Shown: piece after piece, positions 52,781 through 60,867 of the stretch
How positions within the stretch are numbered: the first letter of the stretch is position 1
Layout: every line of letters starts with the position of its first letter
Notes under the pieces: generated by a model
The model's input: the letters and a program-made list of their open reading frames with translations, nothing else
Told to the model about the DNA's origin: nothing
Databases searched by the model: none
Made by a program: the position numbers and the translations under genes
DNA from: RGIG3102 sp964369915
GTDB lineage: Bacteria; Bacillota; Clostridia; Oscillospirales; Ruminococcaceae
NCBI GenBank assembly: GCA_964369915.1
Contig: CAYJGG010000001.1
Span: 14,923 to 78,922 of the forward strand
Reading direction: 5' to 3'
DNA length: 64,000 bases

Positions 52781-52840
52781 GTCTACATTTGTAGACCTAC
52801 TCTTTAATTTAAGTCTACAACAGTAGACCAGATTTGTCAA
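52781..52840 (-). promoter_or_regulatory. Promoter with two BlaI-type operators
   Basis: Reading leftward: TTGACA (52835-52840), 17-base spacer, TAGACT (52812-52817). Operator 1 GTCTAC-AACA-GTAGAC (52813-52828) fills the spacer and -10; operator 2 GTCTACA-TT-TGTAGAC (52781-52796), a perfect palindrome, lies just past the start point. Their centres are 32 bases apart, three helical turns, so two dimers can bind the same DNA face. Confidence 0.85.
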
Positions 52841-52874
52841 GCTGTTACATAATATTTCACATTTTATTAAAACA

Positions 52875-52917
52875 AAAAACTCAAAACCATCTATTTTGAT
52901 GATTTTGAGTTTTTATT
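52875..52917. terminator. Terminator of the GNAT gene
   Basis: AAAAACTCAAAA-CATC / GATG-TTTTGAGTTTTT stem, directly at the end of the leftward GNAT gene; symmetric A- and T-runs. Confidence 0.82.
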
Positions 52918-53359
52918 ATAAAATAAATTTATACACTCTAACTTTTCTTTTACCCTCTTCGTAAAGTTCATTATCTTTAGGTATATCTGCTATTTCTAAT
53001 AATTCCCCACCGCATTTTTCACAAGTTTTGTAGGATGGGATATTATCAGGCCCACATGTGATAATTAAATTTTCCATACCATGACTTTTAGCTAAACTAA
53101 AAAGTAAATCACAACTTTTTGCTGCATAATTATTTCCGCGATATTCTTCTTCAATTAAATACCCTATATTTCCACCTATATAAGTTTTTTCATTATGACC
53201 TATTCTTAAATTGCATTTACCTATAACTATATCATTTAATAAACAAATATCAAAATGATAAGCTGGAAGCCAATTTTTATCAGGTTGGGCATCAGTTGTT
53301 TTTATTAATTTTAATTTAATTTCATTTGTTTTAAAATTATCTGTATTTTTAAAGTTCAT
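52916..53359 (-). CDS. GNAT family acetyltransferase
   Basis: A 147-residue N-acetyltransferase. Motif A is seen as IGYLIEEEYRGNNYAAKSCDLLFSLAKSHGM, the acetyl-CoA pyrophosphate loop being YRGNNYA; NLRIGHNEKTYIGG precedes it and NIPSYKTCEKCGG follows. The substrate is unknown; the small-amine or ribosomal-protein class cannot be separated. It lies 15 bases after the Mbeg1-like gene and is probably co-transcribed. Confidence 0.88.
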   Translation of the reverse strand: MNFKNTDNFKTNEIKLKLIKTTDAQPDKNWLPAYHFDICLLNDIVIGKCNLRIGHNEKTYIGGNIGYLIEEEYRGNNYAAKSCDLLFSLAKSHGMENLIITCGPDNIPSYKTCEKCGGELLEIADIPKDNELYEEGKRKVRVYKFIL

Positions 53360-53373
53360 AATCAGCCGTCCTA

Positions 53374-54495
53374 TTAATAATTATTAAATATAGATTTAAA
53401 AGAGCTATCAGCTAAATTTTTTAAAACTAATTTTACGCAAGCTGCTGTTTCTTCATCAAGCTCTCTTATAGTTTTTCTTATTTTTTCATTATCTTTTATT
53501 ATTGATTTTGAAAACTCCGATAATGTTTTTGCACCAGTAACGCTAATTATTGAATAAACAGCATCAACAAAAGTTTGTCTTTGTTCGTTTGTTAAAGAGT
53601 ATATCCAAGAATTAAAAGTTTTGTCCATTATTGTAGCGCTATTATCAAAATTTTCAAGATATATAAAATCTGAATTTTCAACTTCCCATGAAAAAGAGTC
53701 GTGCTGATAAATGCTCATTCTCTCACTTTTTATTATTTTCACATGACCAATACTCTCAAAAAGTAAACTTACAAATGATGAATTTGGGCAAAAATTAATT
53801 ATTTTATCTTTAATCCTTTGCATACCTTCTTTTTTTAGAATTTCTGGCATAAATCCAGGTGAATCAAAGGCGTGTACTTCTTTTATTCTATCTTGTAAAT
53901 CTTCACTAATAGAGCCCGCTGCATATGTAGCAAGATTGCCTCCTTTTGAGTGACCGCCAAGATACACTGGGTGTTTTAATTTATCCATAACAAATAAAAC
54001 ATAGTCTGTTGCCGATTTTTGGCTTGGCACAAACTTATTAAACATCATATTAAAATCTTCTTTCCAACCAACTATCGTTGCATCTGTTCCTCTAAAAGCA
54101 ATATAAATTTCAGAAGTCGGCAGCAGAAAAGTGAGTGCAGCAAACTGCTTTTCAACTGTTACATCAATAATATTTTCAAAATAATTAACTAAAACTTCTC
54201 TATATCTTCTACTTGCACAAACAGCAAATAATAATTCTCTATTCCCTAAAGGATTCCAAGGAATATTATCGAGCATTTCTGTAAAATATTCCGCTTTATA
54301 TAAAGAATAAATTGGTATAAATGATTTTAATTCTTCTTTGCTTGGAATACATGGCTTTAAATTCATATAGCTTATTTGAGATAAAATAAGACTATCTACT
54401 GGATTAAATTTTTCTTCAAAAAAAGTTTTTTGATTATTTTGCGCATATTCTATCATATAATGCTTTACTTTGCTTAGTCTTGATATAATATCCAT
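53374..54495 (-). CDS. DUF2974 (Mbeg1-like) alpha/beta hydrolase
   Basis: A 373-residue protein of the Mbeg1-like lipase-related family. The nucleophile elbow GGHSKGGNLATYAA shows GxSxGG, and EIYIAFRGTDATIVGWKEDFNM is the conserved lid-side segment of lipase class 3-type folds; DSPGF and a late HDSFSW may supply Asp and His. There is no signal peptide. The substrate is unknown. AAAGGAGTGAT precedes the ATG. Confidence 0.82.
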   Translation of the reverse strand: MDIISRLSKVKHYMIEYAQNNQKTFFEEKFNPVDSLILSQISYMNLKPCIPSKEELKSFIPIYSLYKAEYFTEMLDNIPWNPLGNRELLFAVCASRRYREVLVNYFENIIDVTVEKQFAALTFLLPTSEIYIAFRGTDATIVGWKEDFNMMFNKFVPSQKSATDYVLFVMDKLKHPVYLGGHSKGGNLATYAAGSISEDLQDRIKEVHAFDSPGFMPEILKKEGMQRIKDKIINFCPNSSFVSLLFESIGHVKIIKSERMSIYQHDSFSWEVENSDFIYLENFDNSATIMDKTFNSWIYSLTNEQRQTFVDAVYSIISVTGAKTLSEFSKSIIKDNEKIRKTIRELDEETAACVKLVLKNLADSSFKSIFNNY

Positions 54496-54556
54496 ATCTT
54501 AAAAATCACTCCTTTATATATTTTTCCTATTCTACTTTTTTGCTACTACAATAAAT

Positions 54557-55663
54557 TTAAAATAGCTTTTCTCTATTATGCCTTTTCACACTTAAAACTA
54601 AGCCTATTGCAACGTAAGTCACCACTACACTAGTTCCCCCTGCTGTAAAAAGTGGAAGTGTTACGCCAATAACTGGCAGTAATGATAAATTCATACCAAT
54701 ATTAATAACAATTTGAAATATAAACATTCCAAACACTCCTATACAGATAAACGAACCTGTTAAATCTGTGGCTTGCTTTGCTATGCTTAGAATTTTAAGG
54801 CAGACAATTAATATTAAAACTAAAACTGCACAAATTCCTACAAATCCAATACTTTCAGCTATAAAAGAAAATATAAAATCGTTATACATTAACGGCGTTA
54901 TATTATGATTTTCGGCTAAAAACCCTTTTCCAAATATCTGCCCTGAACCTATTGAAATGGCTCCCATATTTTGCTGAAACATAATAGAGGAATATTCTTC
55001 TGGATTAAATAAGCCTAAAATTCTATTTTTTTGATAGTCGTCTAAATAATTCCATACAATAGGCAAAACTAAAATTACTGCACCAATACAACCCCATATC
55101 AATTTATAGCTAATTCCAGCTGCAAAAAACATAACCACAAGTATAAACACAAACACTAGTAAAACACCTGTATCACGTTGCATAGCAACAAAAATAAGTG
55201 GGATCACTGCTACACCAGCTAATTTTGTTAATGTTGGAACTTCATTTATTTTATTTTTGTATTTATTAAAAAAATATGCCATAGTGAGTATCATACTAAT
55301 TTTCAAAACTTCGCTTGGCTGAATAGTTAATCCAAAAGGAAGAGCAATCCAAGATTTATTCGTTGTACCCTCAGGGGCAAAACCTATAAACATTGTCGCA
55401 ATCATTAATCCGTAAGCTAAAACACTATGAAGTTTAAACATATCTGCTATATTTCTATAATCTAAAAATGAAATAAAACTCGCTAAAATAACTCCAAAAA
55501 CACTTGCACCTAGCTGAACTAGGGCTGTTCTTGAAGAAGATAAAACGCTAGTGCTTTGAAAAATAGCATATAACGAGTATATTGATATACCACTGCAAAT
55601 CATACATATTACAAGTAGCATATAGTCTGTTTCTTTATAAAAATTTATAGTCCTTTTAATCAT
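54557..55663 (-). CDS. rodA: Rod shape-determining SEDS glycosyltransferase RodA
   Basis: A 368-residue polytopic membrane protein of the SEDS family with about ten membrane segments, polymerising lipid II for lateral wall growth with a class B penicillin-binding protein. Conserved pieces are WIALPFGLTIQPSEVLKISMIL, MQRDTGVLLVF, GSGQIFGKGF, FIFSFIAESIGFVG, and GVTLPLFTAGGTS. The sequence fits RodA better than FtsW (shorter, GLFNPEEYSS in the main loop). No class B PBP is adjacent. Monocistronic. Confidence 0.92.
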   Translation of the reverse strand: MIKRTINFYKETDYMLLVICMICSGISIYSLYAIFQSTSVLSSSRTALVQLGASVFGVILASFISFLDYRNIADMFKLHSVLAYGLMIATMFIGFAPEGTTNKSWIALPFGLTIQPSEVLKISMILTMAYFFNKYKNKINEVPTLTKLAGVAVIPLIFVAMQRDTGVLLVFVFILVVMFFAAGISYKLIWGCIGAVILVLPIVWNYLDDYQKNRILGLFNPEEYSSIMFQQNMGAISIGSGQIFGKGFLAENHNITPLMYNDFIFSFIAESIGFVGICAVLVLILIVCLKILSIAKQATDLTGSFICIGVFGMFIFQIVINIGMNLSLLPVIGVTLPLFTAGGTSVVVTYVAIGLVLSVKRHNREKLF

Positions 55664-55708
55664 TTTCCCTCTTATTTATTATTTATTATTAATTCTATTT
55701 ATCTTATT

Positions 55709-55737
55709 ATTATATATTACTAATTGAATATGTGCAA
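55709..55737 (-). promoter_or_regulatory. Promoter of rodA
   Basis: Reading leftward: TTGCAC (55732-55737), 17-base spacer, TATAAT (55709-55714). Confidence 0.68.
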
Positions 55738-55778
55738 TAAAGATTTTATTTTTGTAATTTAATTTTCAAATTTACACT

Positions 55779-55806
55779 TTTACTATCTATAATTTTGTGA
55801 TATAAT
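55779..55806 (+). promoter_or_regulatory. Promoter of the tsaE operon
   Basis: TTTACT (55779-55784), 16-base spacer, extended -10 TGATATAAT (TATAAT at 55801-55806), about 35 bases before the TTG start. Confidence 0.66.
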
Positions 55807-55841
55807 TGTTTAGATAATTTTTAAAAAGGAACGAATATAAA

Positions 55842-56261
55842 TTGGAAACTTTTATAAGTAATAGCATTGAGGAAACTCGAAAAATCGCAAGTAATCTTTG
55901 CAAAACTTTAAATAATGATGATATAATATTTTTCACAGGTGGACTTGGGATGGGCAAAACTGCTTTTTGCCAAGGGCTTTGTGATGGATTTAATATTGAT
56001 GTAGTGGCAACTAGCCCAACATTTTCTATTGTTAATCATTACACAAATAATATTAATAGTATATTTCATTTTGATATGTATAGAATTGAAAATGAAGATC
56101 AATTATTTAATATTGGTTTTGATGATTACTTAGATTATGATGGAATTTTAGCTATCGAGTGGAGTGAAAATATTAAAGATTTTTTTAATGATTACACAAT
56201 TAAAATTGATTTTGAAAAATTAAGCGAAAATCAAAGGAAAATAACAATTGAAAGGGTTTAA
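55842..56261 (+). CDS. tsaE: tRNA t6A synthesis ATPase TsaE
   Basis: A 139-residue P-loop protein required with TsaB and TsaD to transfer threonylcarbamoyl to A37. Walker A reads GGLGMGKTAFCQG (residues 33-45), switch-like SPTFSIVNHY and FHFDMYRIE follow, and IEWSENI is typical. It starts with TTG 11 bases behind AAAGGA. tsaB follows after three bases. Confidence 0.94.
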   Translation: METFISNSIEETRKIASNLCKTLNNDDIIFFTGGLGMGKTAFCQGLCDGFNIDVVATSPTFSIVNHYTNNINSIFHFDMYRIENEDQLFNIGFDDYLDYDGILAIEWSENIKDFFNDYTIKIDFEKLSENQRKITIERV

Positions 56262-56264
56262 AAT

Positions 56265-56954
56265 ATGTATATTTTAGCTGTTGATTCATCAACAAAACAA
56301 AGTAGTGTTTGCGTAATGAAAGAAACTGAATGTTTATATACAGCCGTTTTAAACACAAATGTTACTCATTCACAAAATTTATTAACCTTAGTTGAAAATG
56401 CCCTTAATATTGTAGGAATAACTCCTAATGATATAAATCTATTCGTTGCCACAACTGGCCCTGGCTCTTTCACTGGTCTTCGCATAAACCTTGCTTTAAT
56501 TAAAGGTATGGCAATAGTAAACAACACTGCTTGCATAGGCGTATCCTCTTTAAAGGCATTAGCAAAGTCTACTTTTATTTTTGATGATGTTGTTATACCT
56601 TGCTTTGATGCAAGACGTGGACAAGTTTACACTGCTATTATCGAAGGTGACACTGTTGTACTTGATGATATTTGCTTAAAATCTCTTGATTTAGATAAAT
56701 ATCTACAAAATATCAAAAAAAACGTTTTTTTTGTTGGCGATGGTGCAAATTTATGCTATAATAATTTCAAAGAATTCAAAAATGTAAAACCAATAAACAA
56801 TCAATTATTTTGTATCGCACATGGCGCAGCAATTTTAGGATACAATGAATTTAAAAATAATGGTGCAAAAACACATTTTGAGCTTGAGCCTAGTTATTTA
56901 AGGCTATCTCAAGCAGAAAGAGAACTAAAAGAAAAATTGGAGGGAAGTTTATGA
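56265..56954 (+). CDS. tsaB: tRNA t6A synthesis protein TsaB
   Basis: A 229-residue ASKHA-fold protein that scaffolds TsaD. MYILAVDSSTKQSSVCV and VATTGPGSFTGLRINLALIKGMA are the family hallmarks; PCFDARRGQVYTAI follows. The rimI and tsaD genes that often follow in Firmicutes are absent; instead the stop codon overlaps the start of rpiB by four bases. Confidence 0.94.
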   Translation: MYILAVDSSTKQSSVCVMKETECLYTAVLNTNVTHSQNLLTLVENALNIVGITPNDINLFVATTGPGSFTGLRINLALIKGMAIVNNTACIGVSSLKALAKSTFIFDDVVIPCFDARRGQVYTAIIEGDTVVLDDICLKSLDLDKYLQNIKKNVFFVGDGANLCYNNFKEFKNVKPINNQLFCIAHGAAILGYNEFKNNGAKTHFELEPSYLRLSQAERELKEKLEGSL

Positions 56955-57391
56955 TAGCATTAGCAGCAGATCATGGCGGATACGAATTAAAAGAAGATAT
57001 TAAAAAATATCTTGATAAGAAAAACATTCCATATATTGATACTGGTTGTTTTTCAAAAGAAAGCGTAGATTATCCAGATATCGTAAAACCTGCTTTAAAA
57101 AAGGTTGTTAGCAACGAAGCTGAAAAAGCAATTTTATTTTGTGGTACTGGTATTGGAGTTTCTATTGCAGCTAATAAAACAAAAGGTATTCGTGCCTGTG
57201 TTTGTAGCGAAACTTTTTCAGCAGAATTCACTAGAAAACATAATGATTCAAACACATTATGCTTAGGTGGTAGAGTTGTTGGAACAGGGCTTGCTATTGA
57301 AATCGTTAAAAAATTTTTAAACACAGAATTTGAAGGCGGACGCCATGAAAGACGTGTTGAAAAATTAATGGAAATTGAAAACAATAAATAA
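56951..57391 (+). CDS. rpiB: Ribose-5-phosphate isomerase B
   Basis: A 146-residue sugar isomerase interconverting ribose-5-phosphate and ribulose-5-phosphate (or allose-6-phosphate in relatives). Motifs are ALAADHGGYELK, LFCGTGIGVSIAANKTKGIRAC (with the active-site Cys) and HNDSNTLCLGGRVVG. It overlaps tsaB by four bases and is followed by upp, a neighbour that uses the PRPP derived from ribose-5-phosphate. Confidence 0.95.
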   Translation: MIALAADHGGYELKEDIKKYLDKKNIPYIDTGCFSKESVDYPDIVKPALKKVVSNEAEKAILFCGTGIGVSIAANKTKGIRACVCSETFSAEFTRKHNDSNTLCLGGRVVGTGLAIEIVKKFLNTEFEGGRHERRVEKLMEIENNK

Positions 57392-57425
57392 TTAAAATAT
57401 ATAAACGAGAAAGGATTTTATTATT

Positions 57426-58055
57426 ATGGCTAAAACATTAATATTAGATCACCCACTAGTGCAACATAAAGTTGCTATCATGAGAGACAAAACAACAGGA
57501 ACAAAGGCTTTTAAAGAATTAGTTAGCGAACTTGCTACTTTAATCACTTATGAAGCTACAAGAGATTTAGATTTAAAAGATGTAACAGTTGAAACTCCTG
57601 TTGCAAAAGCGAATTGCAAAATGCTAAAAGGTAGAAAACTTGCAATAGTGCCAATTTTAAGAGCAGGTATTGGAATGGTTGAAGGTGTTCAAGCATTAAT
57701 CCCAGCTGCAAAAATTGGACATATTGGACTTTATCGTGATCCTGAAACTCTTCTTCCAGTAGAATATTATTCTAAAATGCCTTCTGATATTGAAGATAGA
57801 GATGTTTTTGTTGTAGATCCTATGCTTGCAACTGGTGGTAGCGCTGTTGATGCTATTAATAAAATTAAAGAAAAAGGCGCAAAAAATATTAAATTTTTAT
57901 GCCTAATCGCTGCTCCTGAAGGAGTTAAAAAATTAGAAGAAGCTCACCCAGATGTTGATATCTATTGTGCCGCTTTAGATGATTTTTTAAATGATCATGG
58001 ATATATTGTTCCAGGTCTTGGAGATGCAGGCGATAGAATATTTGGCACAAAATAA
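57426..58055 (+). CDS. upp: Uracil phosphoribosyltransferase
   Basis: Salvages uracil with PRPP to UMP. At 209 residues it has the family length. The PRPP loop reads VVDPMLATGGSAVDAI, the uracil-side loop GYIVPGLGDAGDRIFGT, and PILRAGIGMVEGV is conserved. It is the last gene of the tsaE-tsaB-rpiB-upp operon; AAAGGA lies ten bases before the ATG and a terminator follows. Confidence 0.96.
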   Translation: MAKTLILDHPLVQHKVAIMRDKTTGTKAFKELVSELATLITYEATRDLDLKDVTVETPVAKANCKMLKGRKLAIVPILRAGIGMVEGVQALIPAAKIGHIGLYRDPETLLPVEYYSKMPSDIEDRDVFVVDPMLATGGSAVDAINKIKEKGAKNIKFLCLIAAPEGVKKLEEAHPDVDIYCAALDDFLNDHGYIVPGLGDAGDRIFGTK

Positions 58056-58062
58056 TAACACT

Positions 58063-58093
58063 AAAAAAGCTCTGAAATTCAGAGCTTTTTTTA
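58063..58093. terminator. Bidirectional terminator, upp / symporter
   Basis: AAAAAAGCTCTGAA / TTCAGAGCTTTTTT stem between convergent genes. Confidence 0.88.
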
Positions 58094-59296
58094 TTATGTA
58101 TTTTTAACTGATTTTGCAACCATCATACTTACAACTGTATCACCACAAACATTTAAGCAAGTTGCAGGAGGATCCACTAAAAATCCTATAGTTGCAATTA
58201 AAGGAAATGCTTCTGGCGGAAAGCCCATAAGGCTAACTATTAACATTTCGCCAACTAACCCTCCTCCTGGAATTCCAGATAAAACTACCCCACTTAAAAT
58301 AGCTATTAAAATTGATATAACATATATATCTATTCCAGCAAAATCTTGACCAAAAACACCAAATAAGAATGATATTTTTAAAATAGCAGCTAAAACGCTG
58401 CCGTCCATATGCATAGTTGCCCCTATTGGTAAAACGATATTGCTAACGTCTTTTGGAACTCCTATATCATCACACGCCTTAAAACTAACGGGCAGAGTTG
58501 CAATGCTACTTTGAGTCGCTAAAGATGTAACTGCTGGAGATAATATATTTTTAAAATATGTTTTCACCCCTATTTTACCATTAGCCCAATATGCATATGC
58601 GCTAAAAGCAACAAAGAAATACACAACACATAAAGGATAATATAAAATCATCGCCCTACCATATGCGCCTATTAAATTAGGGCCAAATTCTCCAACTAAA
58701 TTTGCAAAATAAGCGCCTAAACCTATTGGAGCATAAAGCATTATTATTCCAACAAATTTCATCATAACTTTTCCCATGTTATTTAAAAAACTTGCAATTG
58801 GATTATTTTCTCCTAAAGATGAAACACAAAATCCAAATATAACTGAAAAAACTATAAGTGGAAGCATATTACTTCTTGATAATAATAAAGAAAAATCATT
58901 AACAGTTAACGCATTAACTATCTGCTCGGAAATTGATACTGTTTCAATTTCTCCTGCCATTTCTAAGGCTATATTAACGCCTTGCGCAGGTGGGAAAATT
59001 TTAACTGCAATTATTATTATAACTGCCGCTATTAATCCAGTTACAAAAAAATAAAACAACATCAAAGATAAAATTTTTCCAAGTCGTTTTTTATTAACCA
59101 TACTTCCTACAGCGCTTGAAATTGTAAAAAACACAAGAGGAACAACCGATGTGAACATTAAATTTAAAAACACATCTCCAAATGGCTTTAATATAACAGC
59201 ATCTTCTTTTAAAATTAATCCTATAATACTTCCTATTAATATAGAAGTAATTAAAATAATGGGAAATCTAAAATTATCTAATGTTTTGTTTTTCAT
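58094..59296 (-). CDS. Dicarboxylate/amino-acid:cation symporter (DAACS)
   Basis: A 400-residue secondary transporter of the GltP/GltT/DctA family, eight membrane segments plus two re-entrant loops. The serine-rich HP1 region appears as SLATQSSIATLPVSF, the helix-7 region contains GATMHMDGSVL, and HP2 reads LSGIPGGGLVGEM. It imports glutamate, aspartate, C4-dicarboxylate or small amino acids with Na+ or H+; the substrate is not resolved. Upstream in-frame starts exist, but AAAGGGG lies eight bases before the ATG at 59296. Confidence 0.92.
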   Translation of the reverse strand: MKNKTLDNFRFPIILITSILIGSIIGLILKEDAVILKPFGDVFLNLMFTSVVPLVFFTISSAVGSMVNKKRLGKILSLMLFYFFVTGLIAAVIIIIAVKIFPPAQGVNIALEMAGEIETVSISEQIVNALTVNDFSLLLSRSNMLPLIVFSVIFGFCVSSLGENNPIASFLNNMGKVMMKFVGIIMLYAPIGLGAYFANLVGEFGPNLIGAYGRAMILYYPLCVVYFFVAFSAYAYWANGKIGVKTYFKNILSPAVTSLATQSSIATLPVSFKACDDIGVPKDVSNIVLPIGATMHMDGSVLAAILKISFLFGVFGQDFAGIDIYVISILIAILSGVVLSGIPGGGLVGEMLIVSLMGFPPEAFPLIATIGFLVDPPATCLNVCGDTVVSMMVAKSVKNT

Positions 59297-59325
59297 TAGT
59301 AATCCCCTTTCTTTTATTAAAGATA

Positions 59326-59991
59326 TCATTTTGTATCTTTATTTATAAAAAAGTGAATTTCACCGTCTATTAATTGATATCCTATATATTCATTTTCTAA
59401 AAGTTTTGAAATTTCTTTTGTGTTTTTTATATCTATTTTTTTAACTATTTTTTTATTTTCTATTTTGTTTTTTAGACTAGCTTTTTTTAAAAATATGTAA
59501 GTGGGGGTTATATTTTCAACTCCCCTTAACGCCCTTAATTTGAAATTTTGTTTAAATAACGGATTAATACCCCAATTTTCTTCAAATCTTAAAAAATGCA
59601 CTATAACACTTTTTTCTTTTTTTAAAGATTGCATATTAAATAAATTTAAAAACAAAGAATATATTTCATCATTTTTTTCTTTTGAATAAATATATCCACA
59701 AACCATAACTTCATTTAAATCGTTATTTAATATATCTTTTATATTCCAATATGAATTATTAATGGTAAAAAAACTTTCATTTATGCTATGTAGCCAGCTT
59801 ATGGCAATTAAATTTTCGTCTAAAAAAACTCCCCACCACTCGCCTTTTTCAAAAACATTTTGCACAAACTCTTCATTAACTGGATTATAATAAGTGTCAT
59901 TAAGATATGAGTATGCATTTATTATCTTATCTTTTTCATCAATTAAAAGCCGCCTTACATAATAAATTTTATAAAAATCCTTATTATTAAT
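59326..59991 (-). CDS. GNAT-like protein, probable AUU start
   Basis: A soluble protein of unknown function; YVRRLLIDEKDK, FEKGEWWGVFLDENLIAISWLHS and the strand-helix order suggest a divergent acetyltransferase N-terminal half. The first canonical start is GTG at 59865, but the frame is open for 42 more codons upstream with protein-like sequence (YYVRRLL, NAYSYLNDTYYNP) and then meets TAG. In that stretch no ATG, GTG or TTG is in frame; ATT at 59989-59991 lies seven bases behind the strong site GGTGG (within AGGGTGGTGAT). That start gives 221 residues. A lysine-rich segment lies near the C-terminus. Confidence 0.6.
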   Translation of the reverse strand: MNNKDFYKIYYVRRLLIDEKDKIINAYSYLNDTYYNPVNEEFVQNVFEKGEWWGVFLDENLIAISWLHSINESFFTINNSYWNIKDILNNDLNEVMVCGYIYSKEKNDEIYSLFLNLFNMQSLKKEKSVIVHFLRFEENWGINPLFKQNFKLRALRGVENITPTYIFLKKASLKNKIENKKIVKKIDIKNTKEISKLLENEYIGYQLIDGEIHFFINKDTK

Positions 59992-60092
59992 ACTATCACC
60001 ACCCTATAAATCCTAGTATATGCATATAATTTTAATTTTAGTGGTGTTTTTTTTATTCTACTATAAGTAGAGTTATTATTTTGTATTAATTA

Positions 60093-60121
60093 TTGAATTT
60101 AATTTTTAATTATTATAAAAT
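60093..60121 (+). promoter_or_regulatory. Promoter of the XRE membrane regulator
   Basis: TTGAAT (60093-60098), 17-base spacer, TAAAAT (60116-60121), 25 bases before the ATG. Confidence 0.6.
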
Positions 60122-60146
60122 AATAACTAGAAAGGATTTGATTTAT

Positions 60147-60848
60147 ATGAATAAAATAAGCAATTTAACTACTGGCGAATTAATAGCTTTTAAGCGAAAG
60201 GAAAAAGGCTATACTCAAATAGAATTTGCAAATTTAATAGGTGTTTCAAATAAAACAGTTAGCAAATGGGAAACTGGCGCTGGTATGCCTGATATATCTC
60301 TAATTTTGCCTATTTCAAAAGCATTAGATTTATCAGCAGATGAACTATTAAAAGGAAAGCCGAGCTATATAAATATATTAAAATCAAATTTAGCATTATT
60401 TTATAAAAATAAAAATTCAGATTTTAATAGTGTAAAAAAGGAGATAATCTGTTTTAATATTATTAATTTTCTTTTAATCTTATTTTTATTTATAATTTGC
60501 TATTATTTCACTATAAATATGGATTATATTTCTAGCGTGATACATAATGTTGGAGTAAAAATTGATTTATTTTGCAATATAATTATATTTATTGTATTTA
60601 TTTTCATTGTATATTTTCTTATATTATCTCAAGCTAAAAATTTAAATTACATTTATTCTATTGTGCATTTTATCTTTTCAATCTCATCAATTTTAAGCTA
60701 CACTAATATTCTTAAAAACCTTGATTTATCTATTGATTTTAATCATACATTTGAATTTTATTTTAAGGAATATTTATTATATTATTTTATTGGCTTATTT
60801 ATCACCATTATTTTATATCAAATAAAACCAAAAAAGACAGAAAACTAG
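60147..60848 (+). CDS. XRE-type helix-turn-helix protein with four membrane segments
   Basis: A 233-residue protein: an N-terminal XRE DNA-binding domain (residues 5-65, KRKEKGYTQIEFANLIGVSNKTVSKWETGAGMPDISLILPISKAL) followed by a linker and four hydrophobic segments (about 102-125, 142-165, 170-190 and 208-228). Membrane-tethered XRE regulators of this plan are common in Firmicutes; signals and targets are unknown. A longer frame begins at the -35 box, so the ATG at 60147, ten bases behind AAAGGA, is the start. Divergent from the GNAT-like gene. Confidence 0.85.
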   Translation: MNKISNLTTGELIAFKRKEKGYTQIEFANLIGVSNKTVSKWETGAGMPDISLILPISKALDLSADELLKGKPSYINILKSNLALFYKNKNSDFNSVKKEIICFNIINFLLILFLFIICYYFTINMDYISSVIHNVGVKIDLFCNIIIFIVFIFIVYFLILSQAKNLNYIYSIVHFIFSISSILSYTNILKNLDLSIDFNHTFEFYFKEYLLYYFIGLFITIILYQIKPKKTEN

Positions 60849-60862
60849 TTTTCTGTCTTTTA
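60832..60862. terminator. Bidirectional terminator, XRE gene / CNNM gene
   Basis: AAAAGACAGAAAACT / AGTTTTCTGTCTTTT, overlapping the stop codon of the XRE gene; T-run on both strands. Confidence 0.85.
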
Positions 60863-60867
60863 GTATA

